Source: Heyndrickxia coagulans 36D1
GTDB taxonomy: Bacteria > Bacillota > Bacilli > Bacillales > Bacillaceae_C
Direction: 5' to 3'
Length of the DNA: 64,000 nt
Assembly (NCBI RefSeq): GCF_000169195.2
Contig: NC_016023.1
Location: 682,001-746,000, forward strand
Position numbers and translations under genes: made by a program. Under the pieces are notes generated by a model. It did not search any database. It was not told the origin of the DNA and saw only the letters and a program-made list of their open reading frames with translations. This document shows, one piece after another, positions 37,084-45,402 of this stretch (the first letter of the stretch is position 1; each line of letters starts with the position of its first letter).

Positions 37084-37271
37084 GTTGGCCTCCTGTAAAA
37101 ATTTTTCTATTTCCATATTAGCATAAATTTGTTGAAATCCCAGACCTTAATGAATGTGAAGGCGAATTTTCCCGCATCTAACTTTTATAGCGGCCGGAAA
37201 AAACGTTGCTGTAGACCCACCCTGCCCTTCATTGTTATGATAGAGAAGTAAACCAAATGGAAGTGAAAGCA

Positions 37272-38147
37272 ATGAATGAAGAAAAATACCAAAATTTAAA
37301 GTTAGGCGAGTATGGCATTATGGTCAGCATGGCGGCTTATTTAAGCCTGTCGGTGCTGAAACTGGTAATTGCCTTCTATACGGATTCAAGCGCCCTGAAG
37401 GCAGACGGGCTGAACAATATTACGGACATCCTGTCTTCGATCGCCGTCCTGATTGGGCTCCGCCTCTCCCGGAAACCGGCGGACCGCGACCATCCTTACG
37501 GGCACTGGAAAGCGGAAAATGTCGCCTCCATGGTTGCTTCTCTCATTATGATGGCGGTCGGCATCCAGGTGCTCTATGATGCCATTGTCTCGATCATACA
37601 TGGAAAATCCGAATCCCCGGATATGGCAGCGGCATGGACCGGATTCCTTTGTGCCGCCGTCATGTTTTTTGTCTATTTGTACAATAAACGGTTATCAAAA
37701 CGCATTAACAGCCAGGCGGTGCGGGCAAGCGCGATGGATAATTTGTCCGATGCCTGGGTGAGTATCGGCGCGAGCATCGGCATCATCGGTTCGCAGTTCC
37801 ATCTTCCCTGGCTTGACCCGGCGGCTGCGATTGTTGTCGGCTTTTTGATTTGCAAAACCGCCTGGGAAATTTTCCGCGATACTTCCCATCTTTTAACAGA
37901 CGGATTTGATGAGTCGGAGCTGGAAAATTATAAAGCGAAAGTACTAAGCGTAGCCGGCGTCCAAAGTGTGAAGGATATTAAAGCGCGGCAGTACGGAAAC
38001 AATACGGTCATTGATCTTGTCATCGGCGTTGATCCGTCTCTTGATTTGCGCCATGCCCATGACATTTCCACAAAAGTGGAGAATTCACTGATCCGCGATT
38101 GTGAAGTATATGAGGTCATTGTGCATGTAGAGCCGGCGGAAAGTTAA
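37272..38147 (+). CDS. CDF-family cation exporter, Mn-type
   Basis: A 291-residue cation diffusion facilitator with six transmembrane helices and a C-terminal cytoplasmic ferredoxin-like domain (~210-291). The metal site reads ADGLNNITD in helix 2 and AMDNLSDAW in helix 5. Asn/Asp residues stand where zinc exporters have His/Asp, as in the manganese exporters MneP/MneS. It uses the proton gradient to export divalent metal. ATG 37272 has GGAAGTG upstream; an ATG 15 bp earlier is possible. I see no Mn riboswitch (yybP-ykoY motif) in the 130 bp before it. Confidence 0.88.
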   Translation: MNEEKYQNLKLGEYGIMVSMAAYLSLSVLKLVIAFYTDSSALKADGLNNITDILSSIAVLIGLRLSRKPADRDHPYGHWKAENVASMVASLIMMAVGIQVLYDAIVSIIHGKSESPDMAAAWTGFLCAAVMFFVYLYNKRLSKRINSQAVRASAMDNLSDAWVSIGASIGIIGSQFHLPWLDPAAAIVVGFLICKTAWEIFRDTSHLLTDGFDESELENYKAKVLSVAGVQSVKDIKARQYGNNTVIDLVIGVDPSLDLRHAHDISTKVENSLIRDCEVYEVIVHVEPAES

Positions 38148-38227
38148 AACCCGGACTTGCAAGCACGCCAACTGGTGATGCAGGTACATTCGAAGGAAAG
38201 GTGAAACCCGGACTTGCAAGCACGCCA
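38147..38227. repeat. Two exact 24-bp direct repeats
   Basis: AAACCCGGACTTGCAAGCAC followed by GCCA occurs at 38147-38170 and again at 38204-38227, a 57-bp period. The text between copies (GGTGATGCAGGTACATTCG...) and after the second copy (GCAGGTGCCCTTGTCCATTC) is partly alike, so the unit may be a longer degenerate 57-bp tandem repeat. It lies in the untranslated tail of the CDF gene. Confidence 0.75.
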
Positions 38228-38270
38228 GCAGGTGCCCTTGTCCATTCAACCAGTGCCTTTTCCGGTTGTT

Positions 38271-38303
38271 AAAAAAGGATGCGAATACCACGCATCCTTT
38301 TTC
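38271..38303. terminator. Bidirectional terminator
   Basis: AAAAAAGGATGCG pairs with CGCATCCTTTTT around a 7-base loop. It serves the CDF gene and the convergent reductase gene. Confidence 0.92.
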
Positions 38304-38304
38304 G

Positions 38305-39291
38305 TTACAATTTTACAATTGTCCGACCCTGAAGCTTGCCTTCCAAAATATCCGAAAGGGCGGCCGGGACTTGCTCAAGGCTGATTTCCCGAACAATTTC
38401 ACTCGTCAAATGTTCCGGTTTAAAATCGCTGGCAAGTTTTTCCCAAATTTTCACCCGGAGATCCATCGGGCAAAAAACAGAATCGATTCCGAGCCAGCTG
38501 ATAGCGCGCCCGAGAAACGGCGTTACGGTCGTTGTGACTTCCCTTCCACCTGTAAGACCGCTCGTTGCCACCGCCCCGCCGTACTGGAGTGTGCTGATGA
38601 TGTATTGTGTCGTTTTCCCGCCGACAGGATCGACTGCAGCTGCCCATTCTTTTTTGCGAATCGACTGGTCTTCATGGTCCGTAACGGCTTCCCTGTCGAG
38701 GATACGGGCCGCACCGAGCCGTTTTAAATAGGCGTGTGCCTCTTTTTTTCCGGTTGAGACCGTGACTTCATAACCCCTTTTTGCCAAAATGTCGACAGCG
38801 ACACTGCCGACACCGCCGCTTGCCCCGGCAACAAGCACCGGCCCCTGTCCCGGTTTGAGCCCGTGGTCTTCCAGTTTTTGCACGGACAGCGCTGCCGTAA
38901 AGCCGGCTGTCCCTAAAATCATGGACTCTCTTAACGTCAGCCCTTTCGGAAGCGGCACGACCCAGGCAGCCGGCACGCGCGCCATTTCACTGAATCCGCC
39001 GAAATGCCCGGTGCCCAGCTTATAGCTTGTGACGATCACTTCATCGCCTTCTTTAAAGCGGCTGTCAGCGGATGCAAGCACCGTTCCCGCCAAATCAATT
39101 CCCGGTATGAATGGATACGATTTGACAAAGTCCCCTTTCACGCCAACAAGCGCATCTTTGTAATTGACACTTGAATAGGCGACTTTTACGGTGACTTCCG
39201 CGTCCGGCAGCCGGCCCGTATCCCATTCCTGTACGGAGAGTACCGGCTGTGATGCATTTTCCATGACCAATGCACGAAAAGTTTCTTTCAA
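38305..39291 (-). CDS. YhdH/YhfP-family NADPH:quinone or acrylyl-CoA reductase
   Basis: A 328-residue zinc-free MDR-family oxidoreductase. Characteristic features are SSVNYKDALVG near residue 45, PGIDLAGTV, the NADPH-binding ASGGVGSVAVDILAKRGYEV around 155-175 and the C-terminal LEGKLQGRTIVKL. The family contains acrylyl-CoA reductase AcuI and quinone reductases; the substrate here is not determined. It lacks the cysteine/glutamate zinc ligands of alcohol dehydrogenases. It lies 16 bp downstream of a HesB-like gene and may form an operon with it. Confidence 0.88.
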   Translation of the reverse strand: MKETFRALVMENASQPVLSVQEWDTGRLPDAEVTVKVAYSSVNYKDALVGVKGDFVKSYPFIPGIDLAGTVLASADSRFKEGDEVIVTSYKLGTGHFGGFSEMARVPAAWVVPLPKGLTLRESMILGTAGFTAALSVQKLEDHGLKPGQGPVLVAGASGGVGSVAVDILAKRGYEVTVSTGKKEAHAYLKRLGAARILDREAVTDHEDQSIRKKEWAAAVDPVGGKTTQYIISTLQYGGAVATSGLTGGREVTTTVTPFLGRAISWLGIDSVFCPMDLRVKIWEKLASDFKPEHLTSEIVREISLEQVPAALSDILEGKLQGRTIVKL

Positions 39292-39307
39292 TGCAAAGCA
39301 CCTCTTT

Positions 39308-39622
39308 TTACTCGGCTCTTGTCAAGTCAAGATTGTATTGGTAAACTTCCTGATCTGAAGAAAGTTTGTACCCTTTATTCGGATTGTAATCGATGATGAC
39401 TTTCTCACCGAGCTGTTTTTGGCTTGCCTTCGACACAAGGAGCGGAATGCCATAAACATTAAATAAATCGTCATCTTCCCGTTTATGGTCAATTTTTAAA
39501 GAATGTTCCGCAGCAATTGTACAGCTCCCGACAAAGACCGCCTCAATCCGGATGCCTTCGCCTTCTTGAAATTCAATTTGTTTGAATTGGGAGAGTGCAG
39601 CGGGTTTGATATCAATTTCCAT
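39308..39622 (-). CDS. HesB/IscA-like iron-sulfur cluster biosynthesis family protein
   Basis: A 104-residue protein with the HesB/IscA beta-fold but only one cysteine (GSCTIA) and none of the C-terminal Cys-x-Cys ligands, as in the YneR/YqkB group of Bacillaceae. Cluster binding is therefore doubtful and the role unknown. ATG 39622 follows AAAGGTGAG; a longer frame upstream starts with residues that do not match the family. Confidence 0.78.
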   Translation of the reverse strand: MEIDIKPAALSQFKQIEFQEGEGIRIEAVFVGSCTIAAEHSLKIDHKREDDDLFNVYGIPLLVSKASQKQLGEKVIIDYNPNKGYKLSSDQEVYQYNLDLTRAE

Positions 39623-39798
39623 CTTTCTCACCTTTCTTTTACAAATGATTTCATTATCGTACCCGCTTTTCCCTTTTGTAAAACAAAAATAGCACATCTT
39701 TTATTGTCGGCAAGTGCCGGGTATTTCCTTCTTTTTTTGGCACGTGTCTGAATTCCCGTCCTGCACGCCCTGTTCCTTTCAGCGCCGGAAAAAGGAGA

Positions 39799-40524
39799 CT
39801 ATGAATGTTTCCATTTATATCGCAAAATCCGGCACAAAAAGATGAGGCTGCCGAAATTTCGCTTCCACAGCCGTTTCGGTTCGCGCAACAATCGGAACAG
39901 CCACTCGATCCGCAATTTCCGGAACAAATACGGGGCGCGCGGTACGTTTCCGGATGCAAAATCAATAAATGCGCCGACGCCGAGCCGTGCTGTGCAAGAA
40001 AGTTCCTGATCGAAGCCGGCAATGAATTTTTCCTGCAGCGGAACGCCCATTCCGACGAGCAGCACATCGGCATGCGAGCGGTTAATCATCGCCACAATCT
40101 CATGTTTTGATTGAAAATACCCGTGGTGGCAGCCGGCAATTTTCAAATCGGGATAATCTTTGCGGAAATGTTGTATCGCACTTTGCAGATTCGTTTCGGT
40201 AGCACCGAGCACAAATACGGAGAAGCCGTTTTTTTCACAGCGCTTTAATATTTTCGGCGTCAAGTCGGTACCGTTTAAATTGCCGGCAAGCGGAATGTCA
40301 AACAGTTTTGCGCCGATTTCAATCCCGACCCCATCGTTGAGCAGATAGTCGGCTTCATTGATAATTCGGTAGTAGTCGCGGTCGGTTTGGGCGATATTGT
40401 AGCAGTGCGCATTCAAAAAGAACACATTGGTTTTGATCCCTTCGTGTACCCGGCTCTCAAATTCGTCCAAAAATTGTTCTTCTGTAATTACGGTCAAATC
40501 GATATTGCCAAATGCCTTTTTCAA
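39799..40524 (-). CDS. tagA: WecG/TagA/CpsF glycosyltransferase (teichoic acid linkage unit)
   Basis: A 241-residue GT26 enzyme that adds N-acetylmannosamine to undecaprenyl-PP-GlcNAc, the first committed step of wall teichoic acid. Visible motifs: VVFLNAH-like VFFLNAHCYN, the LLNDGVGIEIGAKL catalytic segment with its Asp, NGTDL, the VLLVGMGVPLQEKFI segment and GVGAFIDFASGNVPRAP; the basic C-terminal tail tethers it to the membrane. TTG 40524 is nine bases after AAGGAG and gives the normal family length; an upstream start would add 30 unrelated residues. Monocistronic and apart from other tag genes. Confidence 0.9.
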   Translation of the reverse strand: MKKAFGNIDLTVITEEQFLDEFESRVHEGIKTNVFFLNAHCYNIAQTDRDYYRIINEADYLLNDGVGIEIGAKLFDIPLAGNLNGTDLTPKILKRCEKNGFSVFVLGATETNLQSAIQHFRKDYPDLKIAGCHHGYFQSKHEIVAMINRSHADVLLVGMGVPLQEKFIAGFDQELSCTARLGVGAFIDFASGNVPRAPYLFRKLRIEWLFRLLREPKRLWKRNFGSLIFLCRILRYKWKHS

Positions 40525-40846
40525 AACAGTTTTCTCCTTAGCACGGTGAAATGTTTCCATGTTTAGTATATACGTTCCGTGCACCGCCGGCAATGTAAAA
40601 TCCCGGTCCGCCAATGCCTGGGCAAAAAGGGAAAACCCGGCTTGTGGTCATAAAAAGGCGCCCTTTGCTGATACCGTGTTTTTTGCAGCAAGGGCGATAT
40701 ACGGTTTTGTTCGAGTGCGGTAGACGGGCTAAGGAAAGGAACTTGATGGAAATCCGGACGTGAAACGGTGCTGCCATGTGTTAAACATTGGAAAATCGCA
40801 AGGAAGCGCCGGCCGGCCGTTAAAAAACGGATACATGCCGGCAAAG
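40525..40846. other. Intergenic stretch, nothing recognised
   Basis: About 320 bases between tagA and the AraC-type gene, both on the minus strand. It must carry the tagA promoter. No open frame with a ribosome-binding site, no hairpin terminator and no RNA motif was found. Confidence 0.4.
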
Positions 40847-41593
40847 CTAGTGCTGGTTCTGCTCCCTGAATTCTTTTGGGGTGAGCCCCATATATTTTTT
40901 AAAAAGCGAAGTATAGTAGCTTTGGTTGCAAAAATGGAACAGAAGCGCAATTTCGGAAATAGTAATATTTGTATGGAGCAAAAAATAAATCGATTCTTCA
41001 ATCCGCTTTTTATTAATATAATCCGTCACCGATACGCCGGTCTCTTTTTTAAACAAGTGGGACAAGTAGCTCGGATTCAGGTAAACATGTTTCGCCAGCG
41101 ATTCAAGCGTGATCACCTGTAAAATATTTTCATGAATATATGCCACAGCCATATGAATCGCATGGCTGTAGCGATTTTCCTGTTTCCTTGCCTGCTGAAC
41201 GGCTTCCGTAAAATTTCGCAACATGCTGTACTCGAGTTCGAACAGCTTTTCCTGCGTCTTTAACCTTTCAATCTCCAAAATATGCGCATCGCTGATGTTA
41301 AAAGCGGTTTCCGGTGGCACGCCCGCTTCGATCGCCGCCCTTGTAAACAGCGTGCAAATACAGATGAGTGAATTACGGAGCGAGCGGATCGGTTCTTCCG
41401 CAAGTTTAGCCCGCTCCAGCGTATTGATAGTTTTCAAAACGGATTCGGCTGCTTCCACTCTACCTTCTTTTACAGCATTCAACAACTGCTTTTCCATCAT
41501 ATAAGGCGGATGGAGAAAATATTCACGTTGGTGTTCAACGCGGTATGAAAGGTAGCGTTCTATAATGGATTTGCTGATGGCAGACTGTTTCAT
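40847..41593 (-). CDS. AraC-family transcriptional regulator of the sugar ABC/GH65 locus
   Basis: A 248-residue regulator. The C-terminal ~100 residues hold two helix-turn-helix units: VITLESLAKHVYLNPSYLSHLFKKETG and ITISEIALLFHFCNQSYYTSLFKKYMGLTPKEFR. The N-terminal ~140 residues are helical, with no cupin sugar-binding motif and no receiver domain, so the ligand site is unknown. It is divergent from the sugar importer operon, the usual place for its activator. ATG 41593 was chosen because the frame upstream has no family character; the Shine-Dalgarno (GGGGCGG) is modest. Confidence 0.85.
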   Translation of the reverse strand: MKQSAISKSIIERYLSYRVEHQREYFLHPPYMMEKQLLNAVKEGRVEAAESVLKTINTLERAKLAEEPIRSLRNSLICICTLFTRAAIEAGVPPETAFNISDAHILEIERLKTQEKLFELEYSMLRNFTEAVQQARKQENRYSHAIHMAVAYIHENILQVITLESLAKHVYLNPSYLSHLFKKETGVSVTDYINKKRIEESIYFLLHTNITISEIALLFHFCNQSYYTSLFKKYMGLTPKEFREQNQH

Positions 41594-41649
41594 CGGAGCC
41601 GCCCCAATACCTAAAAATTTTATTATAGATCTAAAGATTCTAATATCAT

Positions 41650-41663
41650 TGTATGCGCATACA
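41650..41663. promoter_or_regulatory. Perfect 14-bp palindrome, cre-like operator
   Basis: TGTATGCGCATACA is a perfect palindrome in the divergent region between the AraC-type gene and the sugar importer. It differs from the CcpA cre consensus TGWAANCGNTNWCA at two positions, so it may be a cre or another LacI-family operator. Confidence 0.5.
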
Positions 41664-41708
41664 GGGTAATATTCAAGTGTAATCATCAAAACTAAAGGGG
41701 GCTTTCAT

Positions 41709-42953
41709 ATGTGGAAAAAAGCGGGCGTTATTTTGGCAGCGCTTACGCTTGTTATCGGCGTGCTGGCCGGATGCGGCAGCAATTCAAGCTCGAAATCAAG
41801 CAAAAGCGGCAGTTCCTCAAAAAAGATTGTGTTAAAATTCGCGGCACAAAATGACAGTACACCTGCGACAAAAGCAGTCATTGCGGCTTTTAACAAACAA
41901 TCGAAAAAGTACCAGGTAAAATGGGTACAAATGACGAATGACTCGGCACAAATGCACGACCAATTGCTGACATCGCTCTCCAGTGGATCAAGTGAATATG
42001 ACATCATGTCCATGGACGTTGTATGGGGCGGCGAATTTGCCGGTGCCGGATACCTTGTCCCGATTGACAAGAAAATGATGGATGCCAATTTGGCGAAAGA
42101 CCAGTTCAATGCCGGTTCGATGGCTTCCGGCAACTATGAAGGGAAACAATATACGCTTCCATTCTTCCCGGACCTCGGCATTCTGTATTACCGTTCCGAT
42201 ATTGTCAGCAAGGAAGATGCAGCGAAACTCGAAAGCGGGGACTACACCTATAAAGAACTCGGGGACATGGCTGCAAAATATGCCGGCAAAAACGGAACGA
42301 CAAACGGCTTTGTTTATCAGTCCAAACAATACGAAGGCTTAACAGTCAATGTGACAGAATTCACGAATCATTATAAAGATATTAAAGGCGGCCTTGAGAC
42401 GATGTATCAATTTACAAAAGCATCATGGGCACCGAAAGATTTGCTGAACTATATGGAACAACAAACGCTGGACAGCTTTGCACAAGGAAAATCTGTCTTC
42501 GCGCGGAACTGGCCGTACCAGTATGGCACCATTAAAACAGGCGGGGAAGGCGTAAAAGTGGACATCAAAAATGTTGGCATTGCTCCGCTTCCGAACGGCG
42601 GCGCTGTCGGCGGCTGGCTTCTCGGCATCAACAAAAACTCAAAACATGTAGAAGGCGCATGGGAGTTTGTAAAATTCGTAGCCGGCAAAAAAGGGCAGAA
42701 GATTATGTCCACAAAAGGCGGTTACCTGCCGGGATATAATGATTTGCTGAATGATCCTGATGTCCAAAAACAAAACAAAATGCTGACCATGCCAGGCTTC
42801 CAAAAAGCGTTGAAAACGACGATTGCCCGCCCGGTATCCGCGAAGTACAGCAAAGTATCCGACACGATCCAAATTGCGGCCCACAAATATTTAAGCACAG
42901 GCCAAAATCTGGATGATGCAGTCAAAACGATCCAGGACGCAACAGGCGAATAA
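41709..42953 (+). CDS. Sugar ABC transporter substrate-binding lipoprotein
   Basis: A 414-residue family-1 solute-binding protein. Signal peptide and lipobox VLAGC give a lipid-anchored cysteine near residue 22, followed by a Ser/Lys linker. The mature part has the MalE-like pattern IVLKFAAQND, DIMSMDVVWGGEFA and a closing ARPVSAKYSKVSDTIQIA. It captures an oligosaccharide and delivers it to the two permeases downstream. GH65 in the same cluster indicates an alpha-linked disaccharide. AAAGGGGG precedes the ATG. An internal terminator after the gene should make it more abundant than the permeases. Confidence 0.93.
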   Translation: MWKKAGVILAALTLVIGVLAGCGSNSSSKSSKSGSSSKKIVLKFAAQNDSTPATKAVIAAFNKQSKKYQVKWVQMTNDSAQMHDQLLTSLSSGSSEYDIMSMDVVWGGEFAGAGYLVPIDKKMMDANLAKDQFNAGSMASGNYEGKQYTLPFFPDLGILYYRSDIVSKEDAAKLESGDYTYKELGDMAAKYAGKNGTTNGFVYQSKQYEGLTVNVTEFTNHYKDIKGGLETMYQFTKASWAPKDLLNYMEQQTLDSFAQGKSVFARNWPYQYGTIKTGGEGVKVDIKNVGIAPLPNGGAVGGWLLGINKNSKHVEGAWEFVKFVAGKKGQKIMSTKGGYLPGYNDLLNDPDVQKQNKMLTMPGFQKALKTTIARPVSAKYSKVSDTIQIAAHKYLSTGQNLDDAVKTIQDATGE

Positions 42954-43030
42954 GCAACCGTCCGGGAACGCGTTTTACTCCCTTTCCGTCCCCGGGCGCC
43001 TGCTTTTCATCATGATTTGATATCGGCGAA

Positions 43031-43056
43031 AGGCTCTATTGAATAGAGCCTTTTTT
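43031..43056 (+). terminator. Intra-operon terminator after the binding-protein gene
   Basis: Perfect stem AGGCTCTATT / AATAGAGCCT with a tight GA-type turn and TTTTTT. Its place inside the operon suggests partial termination that lowers permease expression. Confidence 0.85.
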
Positions 43057-43138
43057 AAAAAGAAATGAGGGGGCGCTGCATAAACTGTGCATCCTCCGTA
43101 CGGGAAGAAACATTACAGTGAAAAGAGGTGCCAGCATC

Positions 43139-44353
43139 ATGAAGAAGAACCGCTTGCAGGCTTTTTTATTTATCCTTCCAGCCCTGCTGTTTATCGGCGT
43201 ATTCTCGCTGTGGCCGATTTTTCAGTCACTCCGCTATACCTTTTTTGATTATCAGCTGAATAACCAGCAAAAATCGGGGCTGTACATGAGCCCGCGCTAT
43301 AATTTCGATTTATTTGACGAAACGCAAACGTATGTCAGGCTGTTTCTAACAGAAGACCGGGAAAAAATCACCGACCCGGCCGACTGGCAAAAAGTCGACA
43401 AGCTGGTCCATCGCGTTGCCAATGTTGCCAAGCAGTATAAAGGCAGAAAAGGCGTCCAAAAAATCAGCCAGGCCGACCAGAAAAAGCTGATGGGCCTTTA
43501 TACCGACTCATCCAAACTGGTAAAGGAAATCAACGCCAAATACAATACGCAAAACGGAAAAAATTTATCAAAAATTGTAAAAGATTTTAAAAGCAGCTTT
43601 GTACCCTCCAACTTCATCGGCTTCAAGTCTTATAAAGAAGCATTGCATGACAAACGACTCGGGCATGCCTTATGGAATACCGTGCTCTTTACCGTCGTTT
43701 CGGTTTTCCTTGAGTTCGTCCTCGGCCTCGGCCTCGCCATGATTATGAACAAAGCGTTCAGAGGGCAAGGCATTGTAAGGACAACTTCGCTGATCCCGTG
43801 GGCAATTCCGACCGCGGTTGCCGCGCTCATGTGGAGTTATTTGTATGACGGCACAAGCGGTGTTGTCGCGCATTTTTTCCAATCCATAGGGCTAATCAGC
43901 GATTCGCGCATTCTGCTATTAACGGGATCCGGCGCGATGGTATCCACGATCTTAGCCGACGTTTGGAAAACAACACCTTATATGGCCCTTTTGCTGCTTG
44001 CCGGCCTGCAAAACATTTCCAAAGGGTTGTATGAAGCCGCATCCATTGACGGCGCAACAAAAATCCAGCAATTTTTCAAAATTACGCTGCCAATGCTGAA
44101 GCCTTCTATTTTAGTCGCACTGCTGTTCAGGACACTTGACGCTTTTCGCGTTTTCGACCTGATTTACGTTCTGACAGGCGGCGGTCCGGGCGGGGCAACA
44201 GAAACCATGTCTGTCTACGGTTACAAAACGATGTTCGGGCAAACCAACTTCGGCTACGGCTCCGTCATTGTCATCATCATGTTTATTTGCGTCGCCATCA
44301 TCGCAACCATTTACATTAAAGTGCTCGGCGCCAATCTGATGGATAAAAACTAA
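43139..44353 (+). CDS. Sugar ABC transporter permease, MalF type
   Basis: A 404-residue inner-membrane permease. Between the first helix (~8-30) and the transport core is an extracellular insertion of ~130 residues (LYMSPRYNFD ... KDFKSS), longer than in most MsmF-type permeases. The core has about six helices and the EAA loop YEAASIDGATKIQQFFKITLP that docks the ATPase. No ATPase gene is in the cluster, so a shared MsmX-like ATPase must serve it. ATG 43139 follows AGAGGTG; a GTG 21 bp upstream lacks a site. Confidence 0.93.
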   Translation: MKKNRLQAFLFILPALLFIGVFSLWPIFQSLRYTFFDYQLNNQQKSGLYMSPRYNFDLFDETQTYVRLFLTEDREKITDPADWQKVDKLVHRVANVAKQYKGRKGVQKISQADQKKLMGLYTDSSKLVKEINAKYNTQNGKNLSKIVKDFKSSFVPSNFIGFKSYKEALHDKRLGHALWNTVLFTVVSVFLEFVLGLGLAMIMNKAFRGQGIVRTTSLIPWAIPTAVAALMWSYLYDGTSGVVAHFFQSIGLISDSRILLLTGSGAMVSTILADVWKTTPYMALLLLAGLQNISKGLYEAASIDGATKIQQFFKITLPMLKPSILVALLFRTLDAFRVFDLIYVLTGGGPGGATETMSVYGYKTMFGQTNFGYGSVIVIIMFICVAIIATIYIKVLGANLMDKN

Positions 44354-44365
44354 GGAGGGATGGCC

Positions 44366-45193
44366 ATGAAAACGAACCGCAAATGGAATGTGCTCATCAT
44401 CGCCCTGATTGTCGTATTTTTATTTGGGATGATATTTCCGTTTTTCTGGATTTTTATCACCTCCTTTAAGCCTTCCGGGGAAATTTTTGGCGATGGGGCT
44501 TTTCGGGTCTTTGCCCATCATCCGACATGGGAAAATTACACGCAGATTTTCCAAAAAGGGATCCTGACATCGGTGAAAAACAGTTTTATCGTTGCGACAA
44601 CGACAACGGTTTACATTATTTTAATTGCCACGTTTACGGCTTACGCAATTTCACGCTTTGATTTTAAAGGAAAAAACCTGTTGCTCGGGCTGATTTTGGC
44701 GGTTTCGATGTTCCCGCAAATGATTGTCACCGGGCCGATTTATAATTTGTTCCTGCATTTGCATTTAACGAACTCGTATGCGATTGTCCTGCCGTATTCG
44801 ACGATCACCCTGCCGACTGCGGTATGGATCCTGGTGACGCATTTCAACCAGATTCCGCTCGCACTTGAAGAATCGGCAAAAATTGACGGTGCGACGCCGG
44901 TCCAGACGCTGTTCCGGATTGTCTTCCCGCTTGCCGCGCCAGGTGTTTTTACAACTGCGATTATTACATTCATTGCCGCGTGGAACGAATTTTTGCTGAC
45001 GATTACCTTAAACTCGGACGCTAATTATCATACTGTGCCGGTCGCGATTTCTTTCCTCCGCACCCAGTTCGAAATACTTTGGGGACAGGTCGCTGCCGCT
45101 ACCACAGTCGTCACGGTCCCGACCCTGATCATCGTCCTTCTGTTCCAGAAACAAATCGTCTCCGGCCTTACAACAGGCGGGGTGAAAGAATAA
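44366..45193 (+). CDS. Sugar ABC transporter permease, MalG type
   Basis: A 275-residue permease with six transmembrane helices and EAA loop LEESAKIDGATPVQTLFRIVFPLAAPG. It pairs with the MalF-type partner, whose stop lies 12 bp upstream. ATG 44366 is seven bases after AAGGAGG; the ATG two codons before abuts the Shine-Dalgarno and is unlikely. Confidence 0.93.
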   Translation: MKTNRKWNVLIIALIVVFLFGMIFPFFWIFITSFKPSGEIFGDGAFRVFAHHPTWENYTQIFQKGILTSVKNSFIVATTTTVYIILIATFTAYAISRFDFKGKNLLLGLILAVSMFPQMIVTGPIYNLFLHLHLTNSYAIVLPYSTITLPTAVWILVTHFNQIPLALEESAKIDGATPVQTLFRIVFPLAAPGVFTTAIITFIAAWNEFLLTITLNSDANYHTVPVAISFLRTQFEILWGQVAAATTVVTVPTLIIVLLFQKQIVSGLTTGGVKE

Positions 45194-45196
45194 AAA

Positions 45197-45212
45197 TTTC
45201 CGCTAGCGGAAA
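45197..45212. repeat. Perfect 16-bp palindrome TTTCCGCTAGCGGAAA
   Basis: It lies five bases after the permease stop with A- and T-rich flanks, in the 209-bp gap before the GH65 gene. It may act as a weak terminator or operator. The rest of the gap shows no gene. Confidence 0.5.
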
Positions 45213-45402
45213 CGTTCCCCCCGGTATTGCGCGCGCGGCGTTTTCCGGAATCTCGCCTGCCGGTGTCTGACCCCCGGATGAATACATGAGCCAGCGGTCG
45301 ATCCGATATGAGCGAAAAAAGGGCTTCCCGGACGGACCATAAGAAAAACAGGGCGCTTGCACCATGCCCTCTTCGAATTTGGAATTTTTGGAGGAACAGC
45401 GT

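Noticed and set aside
37124-37271. Manganese riboswitch before the CDF exporter
   Set aside because: The conserved loops of the yybP-ykoY motif are not present; only a weak TATGAT promoter is seen.
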